Shown here: positions 34,818 through 44,077 of the stretch, piece by piece
How positions within the stretch are numbered: the stretch's first letter is position 1
Layout of the letters: every line of letters starts with the position of its first letter
Origin: Salinisphaera sp. T31B1
Lineage (GTDB): Bacteria; Pseudomonadota; Gammaproteobacteria; Nevskiales; Salinisphaeraceae
Reading direction: 5' to 3'
Assembly: GCF_040361275.1 (NCBI RefSeq)
Contig: NZ_APNH01000003.1
Span: forward strand, 62,001-126,000
Length of the DNA stretch: 64,000 nucleotides
The notes under the pieces: generated by a model
The model's input: only the letters and a program-made list of their open reading frames with translations
The model's database searches: none
What the model was told of the DNA's origin: nothing
Position numbers and translations under genes: made by a program

Positions 34818-35942
34818 ATGCAGACCCGTGCCGCCGTGCTGCGAGAGATGACCTCGTCGCGTCCTTTCGATGAATCCCGTCCGCTGTCGATCGAAACCTT
34901 CGAGCTGGATCCGCCGGGCGCGGGCGAGGTGATGCTCAAGATCCATGCCGCGGGGCTATGCCATTCGGACCTGTCGAGCATCAACGGGAACCGGCCGCGT
35001 CCGACCCCCATGGTGCTGGGTCACGAAGCCGCGGGCGAAGTCATCGAAGTCGGCGAGGGCGTCGAGGACTTCGCGGTCGGCGATCATGTGGTGTGCTCGT
35101 TCGTGCCCAGCTGCGGTCACTGTCGGTACTGCGCCGACGGACGCGCGGCCCTGTGCACGCCGGGTGCGGCGGCCAACAACGAAGGCACGCTGCTGTCGGG
35201 CGAGCGTCGGCTCAGCGAGAACGGCCAGGACGTGCATCATCATCTCGGCATATCCGGTTTCGCCGAGTATGCCGTCGTGCGTCGGGAGTCGCTGGTCAAG
35301 ATCGACCCGGCCCTGGATTACGAGATCGCCGCGGTGTTCGGCTGTGCCGTGCTCACCGGCGTGGGGGCGATGATCCATACGGCGAAGCTGCAGCTCGGCC
35401 AGACCGTGCTGGTGGTCGGCCTGGGCGGCGTGGGTCTGGCCGCCGTGCTCGGCGCCATCGCCGGCGGGGCGTCGCAGGTCATCGCCGCGGACATCGACGA
35501 CGACAAACTCGCCAAGGCGGTGGAAATGGGGGCGACCGCCACGGTCAACACCCGAGACGACGATGCGCTCGAGCAGGTACAGAAGCTCAGCGGCGGTGGC
35601 GTGGACGTCGCCGCCGAGTTCGCCGGGGTGCAGGCAGCGCTCGAGTTCGCCTTCGCGGCGACCGGCAAGGGCGGCAAAACGGTCACTGCCGGCCTTCAGC
35701 ATCCAGATGCGCGCATGCAGCTCAACGCCCTGCAGCTGGTCGCCCAGGAGCGCACGTTGATGGGCTCGTATCTGGGCGGGCATGTGCCCAAACTGGATAT
35801 ACCCGAGTACATCGCGCTCTATCAGGCGGGCCGCCTGCCGGTCGACAGACTGCTGACTCACCGGCTGACGCTGGACGAGATCAATCTGGGCTTCGAACGA
35901 CTGGCCGCCGGTCAGGCCATTCGCCAGGTCATCGTCTTCTGA
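34818..35942 (+). CDS. Zinc-dependent alcohol dehydrogenase (MDR family, class III-like)
   Basis: 374 aa. Catalytic zinc ligands are in GLCHSD and LGHEAAGEV; the structural zinc site is SCGHCRYCADGRAALC (four Cys). NAD binding is by VVGLGGVGLAAVLGA, with Asp in AADIDDDK selecting NAD over NADP. It would oxidise an alcohol in the cytoplasm with NAD, a separate route from the periplasmic PQQ system. Ribosome site AAGGAG. Confidence 0.9.
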   Translation: MQTRAAVLREMTSSRPFDESRPLSIETFELDPPGAGEVMLKIHAAGLCHSDLSSINGNRPRPTPMVLGHEAAGEVIEVGEGVEDFAVGDHVVCSFVPSCGHCRYCADGRAALCTPGAAANNEGTLLSGERRLSENGQDVHHHLGISGFAEYAVVRRESLVKIDPALDYEIAAVFGCAVLTGVGAMIHTAKLQLGQTVLVVGLGGVGLAAVLGAIAGGASQVIAADIDDDKLAKAVEMGATATVNTRDDDALEQVQKLSGGGVDVAAEFAGVQAALEFAFAATGKGGKTVTAGLQHPDARMQLNALQLVAQERTLMGSYLGGHVPKLDIPEYIALYQAGRLPVDRLLTHRLTLDEINLGFERLAAGQAIRQVIVF

Positions 35943-36179
35943 CATTTGCGCCTGGCGCGCCGTCGTCATCGGAACGCGCCTGTTCGTGGGCGATCGGATC
36001 GTCGGCACCGGCTCGGCGTCAGTTTGGGTTCAGTCCGTACGGGTTAGCGTTCTGGTGCGACAAATTGCCGCATATCGTATGCTGGTCCGTGCAAACCGGG
36101 CCGTGTACGAACGCACTGTTTGTCAACGACATGGCAATCGGTGCATGATGCATACGAACAACGATCGAAGGAGATCCTG

Positions 36180-36626
36180 ATGTTGAAAAAATCTTTGGTT
36201 TTCATGCTGTTTGCCGTTCTGTCGGCGTCGGCCTTCGCGGTTCAGGCCAAGACCGTCGAGATCGAAGGCAAGAACAGCCTGCGGTTCAGCGAAGAGGCGA
36301 TCAGCGCCAAGCCGGGTGAGGAGATCACGATTAAACTCACCAACAACAGCAAGCTGCCGGCCGCAGCGATGGCCCACAACTGGGTGCTGCTCAAGGCCGA
36401 TGCGGATGCTCAGAAGATCGACGAAGCGGCTGCCAAAGCCAAGTCCAACGACTACATTCCGTCGGATATGAGCGATCAGATCATCGCCCATACCGGTCTC
36501 GTCGGCGGTGGCGAGTCGGACACGGTCACCTTTAAGGCGCCGACCGAGCCGGGTGAGTACACCTATATCTGCACCTTCCCGGGCCATTTCGCCGCGGGCA
36601 TGAAGGGCACGCTGACGGTCAAGTAG
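36180..36626 (+). CDS. Azurin/auracyanin-like blue copper protein
   Basis: 148 aa with a signal peptide (cleaved near AVQA, residue 23). Copper ligands are His66 in MAHNWVLL, Cys131 and His136 in CTFPGH, and Met141. The segment DYIPSDMSDQIIAHTGLVGGGESDTVTF is typical of azurins. The Cys-His-Met loop is one residue longer than in Pseudomonas azurin (His to Met is five, not four), as in auracyanins, and the usual Cys pair is absent. It carries electrons in the periplasm. Ribosome site AAGGAGAT. Confidence 0.9.
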   Translation: MLKKSLVFMLFAVLSASAFAVQAKTVEIEGKNSLRFSEEAISAKPGEEITIKLTNNSKLPAAAMAHNWVLLKADADAQKIDEAAAKAKSNDYIPSDMSDQIIAHTGLVGGGESDTVTFKAPTEPGEYTYICTFPGHFAAGMKGTLTVK

Positions 36627-36672
36627 CCGTTCGGCTATCCGGCGGGCGAGTCATCGCCTGCCCGGCATACCG

Positions 36673-36703
36673 GGCCTCGTCGGATTGCGGCGGGGCCTTT
36701 TTT
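36673..36703 (+). terminator. Intrinsic terminator after azurin-like gene
   Basis: GGCC-rich arms (36673-36683 and 36688-36697) form a stem with one mismatch, followed by TTTTTT. It lies 47 bases after the stop codon. Confidence 0.8.
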
Positions 36704-36790
36704 CATTGTGCCGACGATGGGCGACTTGATTTGGATCCGGTCAGCGCCACCTCCTGTGATGTATTGCTCGTGCAACGACAAGGATCTTTC

Positions 36791-37903
36791 ATGTCTTTCG
36801 AAAAACTTCTCTCACCGGTGACTTTCGGCGCAGTCGAGCTGCCCAACCGGGTGATCATGGCGCCGCTGACCCGCTCGCGCACGCCCGATCAGGTACCCGG
36901 GCCCATGCAGCAGACATATTATGCCCAGCGCGCCGGGGCCGGTCTGATCATTTCCGAGGCCACCAACATCTCCGAAGGCGCGCGCGGATATGTCTACACG
37001 CCGAGCATATTCACCGACGAACAGGAAGCCGGCTGGAAGGGCGTGGTCGACGCGGTCCACGATGCCGGCGGACGCATGTGTCTGCAGTTGTGGCATGTCG
37101 GACGTGTCGGTCACGAAATGGTTCATCCGGACGGCCGCAAGCCGGTCGCTCCCTCGGCGATCCGTGGAGAGGGCGCCCAGAGCTTCGTGGAGTTCGAGGA
37201 CGGCTCCAACGGGCTCCAGGATTCCAGCACGCCGCGTGCGCTGGAAACAAAGGAGATTCCTGATGTGGTCGACGAGTATCGTCAGGCAGCTATTCGGGCC
37301 AAGCGAGCCGGCTTCGACCTGGTCGAGGTGCATGCGGCCAACGCGTATCTGCTACAGCAGTTCATGGCGACCGGATCGAACACGCGCACCGACGCCTACG
37401 GTGGCTCGATCGAGAATCGCGCGCGTCTGCCGCTCGAGGTGGTCGATGCCGTCTGCGAAGTCATGGGCGCCGATCGCGTGGGCATCCGTCTGTCGCCGTT
37501 CATCGAAATCTTCGGGCTGACGGACGACGAACCCAAGGCGATGGCGTTCTACATGGCAGAGCAGCTCAACGAGCGCGGCCTGGCGTATCTGCACGTCAAC
37601 GAACCGGACTGGGCCGGCGGCGATATCAAGCTCACTGACGAATTCCGGCATGCGATCCGCGAGCGCTTTTGCGATGGCGCACTGATTTTCTGTGGTCACT
37701 ACACCGCCGAGCGGGCCGAAGCGCTGATCGAAAACGGCTACGGCGACGGCGCCGCCTTCGGACGGCCGTATATCGCCAATCCGGATCTGGTCGAGCGGTT
37801 CCGTCAGAACGCGGAGTTGAACAAGCCGGACGAGTCCACCTACTACGGCGGCGACGAGACCGGTTATACCGACTACCCGACGCTGGCAGAACAGAAAGCC
37901 TGA
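36791..37903 (+). CDS. Old yellow enzyme family NADH:flavin oxidoreductase (NemA-like)
   Basis: 370 aa. A FMN-binding barrel with LPNRVIMAPLTRSR, LWHVGRVGH, HAANAYLLQQFMATGSNTR, YGGSIENRARL and a late FGRPYIANPDL, all family signatures. It reduces activated alkenes, such as enones or nitro compounds, with NAD(P)H in the cytoplasm. The ATG at 36791 follows AAGGAT; upstream frame has no better start. Transcribed alone with its own terminator. Confidence 0.92.
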   Translation: MSFEKLLSPVTFGAVELPNRVIMAPLTRSRTPDQVPGPMQQTYYAQRAGAGLIISEATNISEGARGYVYTPSIFTDEQEAGWKGVVDAVHDAGGRMCLQLWHVGRVGHEMVHPDGRKPVAPSAIRGEGAQSFVEFEDGSNGLQDSSTPRALETKEIPDVVDEYRQAAIRAKRAGFDLVEVHAANAYLLQQFMATGSNTRTDAYGGSIENRARLPLEVVDAVCEVMGADRVGIRLSPFIEIFGLTDDEPKAMAFYMAEQLNERGLAYLHVNEPDWAGGDIKLTDEFRHAIRERFCDGALIFCGHYTAERAEALIENGYGDGAAFGRPYIANPDLVERFRQNAELNKPDESTYYGGDETGYTDYPTLAEQKA

Positions 37904-37925
37904 CGCGCGAAAACCGCAGTGCCTT

Positions 37926-37957
37926 GAAAAGCCGGCGACGTCGTTCGCCGGCTTTTC
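37926..37957. terminator. Bidirectional intrinsic terminator
   Basis: A perfect 13-base stem with arms beginning GAAAAGCCGGCGA (37926-37938 with 37945-37957) and a six-base loop, flanked by A and T tracts, so it can end transcripts from either side. It lies between the old yellow enzyme (plus) and the tautomerase-like gene (minus). Confidence 0.88.
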
Positions 37958-38103
37958 ATTAAGGGTGGCCGCGTTTCGCCGAATGATTCGATTGCACGGC
38001 CCGGCCGGTCAGCCCGGCGATCGGAACCGGCGTGAAAATGTCAGGCCGACACTGGACGCGCGCCGTTCGACCGGGCGATCAGCGGCCAGCGAACTCGCGG
38101 CCC

Positions 38104-38472
38104 TCAGTCTGCGAAGAAGCTCGCCTTGCCGTCGGCGAACGACCAGTCGATATCGTCGTTTTCGACGATCGTCATCATCACGTTGTGCGGGTCGATGCCC
38201 GGATCGCGTTTGAGATTGTCTGTGCAACGGGCGTAGAAAGCCTTCTTCTGGGCGTCACTCTTACCGGAACGCATGACCAGCGACATCATCACCCGGTCGC
38301 CACGGCGTGTTTGCAGCTGCAAGGCGTGTTCGGGATGTTCGGTGATCACTTGATAGCGATCGTCGGCCGGGAAATCGAGCTGCGAGATTGCGGCTTCGTT
38401 GACGCCGTCGGCTACGGCACGGGCATAGTCCGCGCCCTTGCCTTCGAGAATGGCGATATTGACCAATGGCAT
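38104..38472 (-). CDS. Tautomerase family protein
   Basis: 122 aa beginning Met-Pro, so Pro is the N-terminal residue after Met removal and can act as the catalytic base. PLVNIAILEGKGADYARAVADGVNEA is the typical first beta-alpha unit of 4-oxalocrotonate tautomerase relatives; the protein holds two such units, as in MSAD/cis-CaaD-like members. Substrate unknown. It lies just downstream of the AEC carrier gene (36 bases) and is probably co-transcribed with it. Confidence 0.84.
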   Translation of the reverse strand: MPLVNIAILEGKGADYARAVADGVNEAAISQLDFPADDRYQVITEHPEHALQLQTRRGDRVMMSLVMRSGKSDAQKKAFYARCTDNLKRDPGIDPHNVMMTIVENDDIDWSFADGKASFFAD

Positions 38473-38508
38473 GGCAACTCCTGGTTTGAGGGGATAGCGC
38501 GCCCGTTA

Positions 38509-39381
38509 TCAGAGCACGAAGTACAACGTAAGCGGAATGACGGCCAGCGCAATCACATGGCCGACCGCCACAATAGCGGCCACGCGCTGTGGTGCGATAT
38601 CAAACTGCTCGGCCAGCATGTAGTTGAGCACAGCCGGTGGCAAGGCGCCGAAGACGATCAGCAGGGCGCCCAGCGGCGCCGGAGGCTGCGTCAGCCATAC
38701 CCAGGGAATGGCGATTGCCAGACCGGTGGCCGGGCAGGCCAGACCGCCCCAGAATCCCGCGGCCCACTGACCCGACGCACCGTCGGCCAGGCGTACGCCC
38801 AGGGCCACCAGCATCAGCGGGATCGATACATCGCCGAGCATACGGATGCCGGGCTCGATGATCGCCGGCGCATGCCAGTCCATGATCATGCACACCACGC
38901 CTGCGGCGGTGGCGACCAGCATCGGATTGGTCGCCAGACGCTTGATATGGATCGAATCACCCAGCAGCCACAGCCCGACGGTGAATTGCACCAGGTTCTC
39001 GGTGACCAGCAGCACGACCGCCAAAGGCAGCGCATCGTCGCCGAACGCCAGTACGCCGAGCGGCAGGCCGAGATTGCCGCAGTTGTTGAACATGGCCGGG
39101 CCAACATAGACAGCCGTATCGCGACCGGTTGCGCGAGCCCAGACCCAGGCCAGCAACCCGGACCCGAGCACGATCACCAGCGCGCCGAGCGCCGCCAGTA
39201 CGAAGTCATCGCCGCCGCCCGAACGCTCGGTGAGCGCATGGAAGATGAGCGCCGGCGTGAAAATCGCGATATTCAAGCGATTGGCATCGCGCAGATCGGT
39301 CGGGCGCGCACGGCCATACACATAGGCCAAGGCAATGACGCCGAACACCGGCAGGGTGATCTCGAGAATACGGACGAGCAC
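38509..39381 (-). CDS. AEC (auxin efflux carrier) family transporter
   Basis: 290 aa with about ten transmembrane helices. The family motif GPAMFNNCGNLGLPLGVLAFG is near residue 100. The start is a GTG at 39381 preceded by AGGAAG; the frame extended to 39507 would run into the divergent IsdG-like gene start. Members export or import organic acids; the substrate is unknown. Followed by the tautomerase gene. Confidence 0.84.
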   Translation of the reverse strand: MLVRILEITLPVFGVIALAYVYGRARPTDLRDANRLNIAIFTPALIFHALTERSGGGDDFVLAALGALVIVLGSGLLAWVWARATGRDTAVYVGPAMFNNCGNLGLPLGVLAFGDDALPLAVVLLVTENLVQFTVGLWLLGDSIHIKRLATNPMLVATAAGVVCMIMDWHAPAIIEPGIRMLGDVSIPLMLVALGVRLADGASGQWAAGFWGGLACPATGLAIAIPWVWLTQPPAPLGALLIVFGALPPAVLNYMLAEQFDIAPQRVAAIVAVGHVIALAVIPLTLYFVL

Positions 39382-39506
39382 GGGGACTTCCTGGACGACA
39401 CGGGCGAGCGAAGCGCGGCAGTTTAGCTGCACAACACAACTTTCTGCCATCCATACGCCCGGCGTATCCGTATACTCGGCGGTCGATCCCAAGACTGGAG
39501 ACCGCA

Positions 39507-39809
39507 ATGTTCATCGCCATGAACCGATTCAAGATCAAACCGGGCCACGAAGAGGAATTCCTCGACATCTGGCGTGGCCGGGATACCCATCTCCAGGAGG
39601 TGCCGGGGTTCAAGCGCTTCAATCTGCTACAGGGCGAAACCACCGAGGCGCATACGTTGTTCGCCTCGCATTCGCTCTGGGAATCGCGCGACGCGTTCGA
39701 GGCCTGGACGCGCTCCGAGGCCTTTCGCAAGGCCCACGCAAACGCCGGATCGCGCAAGGAGATCTATCTAGGCCCGCCGCAGTTCGAGGGTTTCGACGTA
39801 AAGCTCTAG
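39507..39809 (+). CDS. IsdG/ABM-like haem-degrading monooxygenase candidate
   Basis: 100 aa, one ferredoxin-like ABM domain starting MFIAMNRFKIKPG. Asn6, Trp67 and His77 lie at positions equivalent to the catalytic Asn-Trp-His of staphylococcal IsdG. If the match is real, the protein degrades haem to release iron. It may instead be a general ABM protein. It is divergent from the AEC gene, with about 125 bases between their starts. Confidence 0.8.
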   Translation: MFIAMNRFKIKPGHEEEFLDIWRGRDTHLQEVPGFKRFNLLQGETTEAHTLFASHSLWESRDAFEAWTRSEAFRKAHANAGSRKEIYLGPPQFEGFDVKL

Positions 39810-39839
39810 ACGGTACGACCTGTCTATAGCGCCTTGTTC

Positions 39840-40751
39840 TCAGCGCGAGCCGCGCGCATGCCCGGCCGTGATCTCCGGCGGCGGCCCGCCGGGCCGGCGC
39901 CGCAGAAAGCGGGCGAAGCGGGGCAGGCCGGTGACGGTGAACCCGCTATAGCGGAAGGTGATCCACGACCCGATCGCTGGCGGATCGGCGCGTTGTTCGT
40001 CGGTAAAGCCGCTGCCGATCGCGAATTCGCGCCCGTCGGGCATACGCACCTCCAGCGAGCCCATCAGCCCGGCGAGCCGCCCGTTGCCCGGGTTGATGCC
40101 GATCACGCGCGCTTCGGCGTCCGTGAACGGCTTGAGCTTGAGCAGATCGTCGCTGCGTCCCGGTCGGTAGTCGGCCGTGCCGCGATGGAGTATGAGCCCT
40201 TCGCCGCCGCGCTCCAGCACGCGATGAAGTGCGGCCTCGAGGGCCCGCGTATCGGCGACATGGAATTGCTCGATGGCACGTACCCAGGGCTGATCGATCG
40301 AAGCGACCGCGGCGTCGATCGCCGGCACACGTCGATCGAAGTCGCCAGCGTGTGCCGGTAGATCGAAGACTCGATAGGTCACCTGGCGCCAGGCCGTGTC
40401 GTCAGCCTCCTGCGAGCGCACGATGCCCGACACGCGCGCGAATTCGCCGTACCCGGTCCAGAGTTCGCCGTCGAGCGGTGTGTCTGGCCACCCGGCGGTA
40501 AACCAGGCGGGCACGGCGATCACCGTGCCGCCGCGGGTAAGCAGACGCCCGCCGTCCCAGTAGCCGCGTACGCCGTCAAATTTTTCGCTGACCCAGTAGT
40601 CGTCCAGATCGACGCCCGGCGCGTAGGCCTCGGCCAGTGTCACGGCGGGCGGCTGGACCGCACCAGCGGCCTGCGCGACCAGACACAGCCAGACCAGGAT
40701 GAAGGCGTATCGGATGCCCCTGTGGGCGCCGCTTTTATCGTTATTCCACAT
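39840..40751 (-). CDS. Secreted ATP-dependent DNA ligase (LigE-like)
   Basis: 303 aa with a signal peptide (hydrophobic residues 15-30, ending AAGA). The nucleotidyltransferase motif I is SEKFDGVRG, with Lys57 as the site of adenylation, and motif III/IV segments LDGELW and EGLILHRG follow, then LLKLKP (motif V) and a small OB domain. It lacks other domains, as in minimal LigE ligases exported by proteobacteria, which seal nicks in extracellular or incoming DNA. No neighbouring repair genes. Confidence 0.88.
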   Translation of the reverse strand: MWNNDKSGAHRGIRYAFILVWLCLVAQAAGAVQPPAVTLAEAYAPGVDLDDYWVSEKFDGVRGYWDGGRLLTRGGTVIAVPAWFTAGWPDTPLDGELWTGYGEFARVSGIVRSQEADDTAWRQVTYRVFDLPAHAGDFDRRVPAIDAAVASIDQPWVRAIEQFHVADTRALEAALHRVLERGGEGLILHRGTADYRPGRSDDLLKLKPFTDAEARVIGINPGNGRLAGLMGSLEVRMPDGREFAIGSGFTDEQRADPPAIGSWITFRYSGFTVTGLPRFARFLRRRPGGPPPEITAGHARGSR

Positions 40752-40938
40752 GCCACTACCCCCAGTCCGAGCCTAACGTGCCATGTGCTCGGCTGCATCC
40801 CGGGCAGGTCGTCGAAAGCCGCCGCGACCGCGGCGGCCAGTGCGGATCGATTCCGACGCAGGCGGTCCTGCACGCGCGATTACTGCCGAGCCGGCCGGTT
40901 ACAATCCGCGCTTGTGCTCATCGACCCACGCGCCGCAT

Positions 40939-41835
40939 ATGCCTATCGAAATGGCCGGTCACGGCCGCTTTGACTATCGCGCCATCCATGATCGCCCGGC
41001 TTTCGACTGGCCGGATGGCAAACGGTTGGCGGTCTATATCGGTCTGAACTTCGAACACTTCCATTTCGGCAAGGGCTACGGGGCCGCGCTGGCCGACGGG
41101 CGACGCGAACCGGACGTGCTCAACTACGCATGGCGGGATTACGGCAACCGCGTCGGCGCCTGGCGCCTGCTGGACCTGTTCGCGGCGCTCGAGTTTCCCG
41201 TGGGGCTGATCGTCAATTCCGGCATGATCGATCACTGTCCCGAGCTGATTCACGCCTACCGAAACCGGCTCGACTGCGAGCTGATTGCCCATGGCCGGAC
41301 CAACAGCGAGTCGCAGAACGAATTCGACGAGGCCGATGAGGCGGCCTTGATCGCCGAATCACGCGATCGATTAAGCGAAGCCTTCCGGGAGCGCCCGGCG
41401 GGTTGGCTGGGGCCGTGGATTGCCCAGAGTCACATCACCCCGGATCTGCTGGCCGAAGCCGGTTTTGCTTATCATCTTGATTGGGCGCATGACGATCAGC
41501 CGACCTGGATGGCGACCCGCGGTGCGCCCGGGCAGATTCTGTCGGTGCCCTATCCGCAGGAGATCAACGATATTCCGTCGATCGTCGCGCACCATATCGA
41601 CTATCGCGAGTTCAGCGCGCGTATCGTCGACCAGTTCGATGAAATGTATGAGCAGTCGTGCCAGCAGTCGCTGGTGATGGGCATCGCCCTGCATCCCTAC
41701 ATCATGGGTCAGCCGTTCCGGCTGCGGGCGCTGCGCCGTGCGCTTGCGCATATTGCAGCCCATCGGGACGATATCTGGCTGACCACGCCGGGCGCGATCG
41801 CGGCCCACTACATGCGTTGTGTCCCGCACGGATGA
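40939..41835 (+). CDS. Polysaccharide deacetylase family protein (PuuE-like)
   Basis: 298 aa. The NodB-like fold shows in DWPDGKRLAVYIGLNFEHFHFG, FPVGLIVNSGMIDHCPELI and LIAHGRTNS, with WLGPWIAQSHITPDLLAEAGF later. These resemble the allantoinase PuuE and related deacetylases of the DUF/PuuE branch more than cell-wall deacetylases, and no signal peptide is seen. The metal-binding TFDDG motif is altered, so the substrate is open. Ends next to a convergent MFS gene. Confidence 0.82.
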   Translation: MPIEMAGHGRFDYRAIHDRPAFDWPDGKRLAVYIGLNFEHFHFGKGYGAALADGRREPDVLNYAWRDYGNRVGAWRLLDLFAALEFPVGLIVNSGMIDHCPELIHAYRNRLDCELIAHGRTNSESQNEFDEADEAALIAESRDRLSEAFRERPAGWLGPWIAQSHITPDLLAEAGFAYHLDWAHDDQPTWMATRGAPGQILSVPYPQEINDIPSIVAHHIDYREFSARIVDQFDEMYEQSCQQSLVMGIALHPYIMGQPFRLRALRRALAHIAAHRDDIWLTTPGAIAAHYMRCVPHG

Positions 41836-41865
41836 GCGGCGTCCGCGCGTCGTCCGCCGGCCGGA

Positions 41866-43053
41866 TTACGCGTGCGGTGCGGTCTCGCGCCCTGCCAGGC
41901 GACGGTCGTAGGCATAGGTGATCGCCCACATCACCATGCCGGCACAGGACAGCCCTACACCGACCAGCCCGGTCGAGCCCAGTCCGTAGCCCATCGCCAG
42001 CACGCTGCCGGCCAGCAGTGGCCCGAGCGCGTTGGCCGCGTTGAAGGCCACGTGGTTGAGCGCGGCTGCAAGGTTCTGCGCGTCGCCAGCCACATCCATC
42101 AGTCGGGTCTGGAGTATGGCCGCCATGGCCACGCTCATGCCGATACAGAACACGTCCAGGGTGATCGCCCAAACGTGCGGTGCGGCGAGCGGGAATGCCG
42201 CCAGCGATATCGCCGACCAGACCAGTGTGGCCCCGGCCGTGGGCATCTGCGCGCGGTCGGCGAACTTTGGTACCACGATATTGCCCACGGTCATGCCGAT
42301 GCCGAACACCGAGACCACCAACGGTATCCAGACATCGGCTAGTCCGGTGACCTGCGACAGCGTGGTGGTCAGATAGGTGTAGACCGAAAAGATGCCGCCG
42401 AAACCGATGGCGCCAATCGACAGCGTCAGCCATACGTTCGGCCGCAGCAGAGCGCCGAGTTCGCGTTTCGGGTGCGCGCCGCTGGCTGCGGACTCGAACG
42501 GGGCATAGACGCTCACCAGCGCCGCGGCCAGCAGCGCGATCGCGGTGACCGCCCAGTAGCCCCAGCGCCAGCCGACGATCCCGCCCAGCCAGGTGGCCGC
42601 CGGCACGCCGACGATGGTCGCCAGGGTCAGCCCGAGCATCACGTAGCCGACCGCCTGGGTGCGTCGATGCGGCGCGACGACAGAGGCGGCGACCAGCGAT
42701 GCCAGGCCGAAATAGGCGCCGTGCGGCAGGCCCGACAGGAACCTGAACAGCAGCATCCAGCCATAGTCGGGTGCAAGCGCGCTCAGACCGTTGCCCAGTG
42801 CGAAGGTGATCATCAGGCCGATCAGCAGCGGCTTGCGCGGCAGACGGGCGGCGATCACCGTAATCAGCGGAGCGCCTACCACTACGCCCAGCGCATAAGC
42901 GCTGATCAGATGGCTGGCAGTGGACTCGTCGATAGCCAGCCCGCGCATGATATTGGGCAGCAGGCTCATCGTTGCGAATTCGGTGGTGCCGATGGCAAAA
43001 CCACCGGTGGCCAGTGCCAGGAAGATGGGCACCGGATTACGTATTTGGGCCAT
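41866..43053 (-). CDS. MFS transporter, DHA1 (AraJ/YdhP) type
   Basis: 395 aa with twelve predicted transmembrane helices. The N-terminal motif FALATGGFAIGTTEFATMSLLP and PLITVIAARLPRKPLLIG (motif A-like loop) are typical of drug-sugar-nucleoside exporters of the AraJ/YdhP/NepI group. The substrate cannot be read from sequence. It stands alone; the start at 43053 has no strong ribosome site, so it could begin elsewhere in frame. Confidence 0.85.
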   Translation of the reverse strand: MAQIRNPVPIFLALATGGFAIGTTEFATMSLLPNIMRGLAIDESTASHLISAYALGVVVGAPLITVIAARLPRKPLLIGLMITFALGNGLSALAPDYGWMLLFRFLSGLPHGAYFGLASLVAASVVAPHRRTQAVGYVMLGLTLATIVGVPAATWLGGIVGWRWGYWAVTAIALLAAALVSVYAPFESAASGAHPKRELGALLRPNVWLTLSIGAIGFGGIFSVYTYLTTTLSQVTGLADVWIPLVVSVFGIGMTVGNIVVPKFADRAQMPTAGATLVWSAISLAAFPLAAPHVWAITLDVFCIGMSVAMAAILQTRLMDVAGDAQNLAAALNHVAFNAANALGPLLAGSVLAMGYGLGSTGLVGVGLSCAGMVMWAITYAYDRRLAGRETAPHA

Positions 43054-43227
43054 GGGTGATCGCCGTACGGCAGGACGCGAAGCGCGATAACCTGCGCTCT
43101 TGATCCACGTAAGTCAAAAGTATGATTGCGCGACGCCAAAGGCCTGTGGTTCTCGTCAGGTTGCGGCTTCGCCCTGCCGGGCGGCAGCCGCCGGTATATG
43201 CAGGGGGCAGGCTGACGGGCCACCGTC

Positions 43228-44001
43228 CTATTCGACGCCCAGCACCATGAACAGTCGGGGAAAAGGCAATACGAGCGTGCCGTCGTCAAGCACCGGATAG
43301 GCCGCCGCGAGTCGACGCCGGTAGGCTTCGAGGAAGGCGTCCCGGTCATCGGCGCCCAGCGGCGCCAGATAAGGCCTCAGCCCCGAGCCCTTGAACCATT
43401 CGACCACGCCGTCGACGCCGTCGGCGATCAGATGGTGATAGGTCGTGCGCCATACATCGAGGCTGGCTACGTGAGGCTTGAGCCGGGCGACGTACCAGCT
43501 TGGCGTATGGCGCGGCGCGCGCAGCGGGCTCGTGGTGAGTTCCAGCGGCGCCCACCGGGGTTCGGCGGCCACTTCACGCATCAGCGCGTGAGCGGGTTCG
43601 TCGAGGTTGTCGGGCATCTGGATCGCGAGTCGTCCGCCGGGCGCCAGCGTGGTCAAAAGCCGTTTGAACAAACGGTGATGCTCGCCCAGCCAGTGGAGCG
43701 AGGCGTTGGCAAAGACCAGATCGAAGCGTTGCGTCGGCCGCCAGTCGGCGATGTCGATCTGATCGAACGTCAGTCGGGGCAAGCGTTCGCGGGCGGCGGT
43801 GAGCATGTCGGAGGAGCGATCGATACCGATAATCTCCGCCTCGGGATAGTGCTGTCGCAGCAGCTGGGTGGAATTGCCCGGACCGCAGCCCAGATCGGCG
43901 ATACGGTGGACGCCGTGGACGGGCAGCCGGGCGAGCAGATCGTGGATCGGCTGGTTGCGCTCGGCTTCGAACTTCACATACTGCTTCGACGACCAGTCCA
44001 T
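43228..44001 (-). CDS. tam: Trans-aconitate 2-methyltransferase
   Basis: 257 aa. SAM-binding motif DLGCGPGNSTQLL and the neighbouring IGIDRSSDML, then FANASLHWL and LAPGGRLAIQMPDN, a set seen in Tam. It methylates trans-aconitate, a toxic by-product of aconitase. The start at 44001 follows GGAGGG; the frame to 44061 is longer but has no better signal. Transcribed in the same direction as the MFS gene downstream, 174 bases away. Confidence 0.9.
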   Translation of the reverse strand: MDWSSKQYVKFEAERNQPIHDLLARLPVHGVHRIADLGCGPGNSTQLLRQHYPEAEIIGIDRSSDMLTAARERLPRLTFDQIDIADWRPTQRFDLVFANASLHWLGEHHRLFKRLLTTLAPGGRLAIQMPDNLDEPAHALMREVAAEPRWAPLELTTSPLRAPRHTPSWYVARLKPHVASLDVWRTTYHHLIADGVDGVVEWFKGSGLRPYLAPLGADDRDAFLEAYRRRLAAAYPVLDDGTLVLPFPRLFMVLGVE

Positions 44002-44077
44002 CGTCCCTCCTTTGGAACAAGCGCCAGTCATTTTATGGGGTCGGACGGGGTGGGCGCGCACCCTGTGCCGTGGGCGA

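Noticed and set aside
38032-39426. Plus-strand frame of 464 residues
   Set aside because: Antisense to the tautomerase and AEC genes; composition (Gln, His, Arg) is that of a shadow frame.
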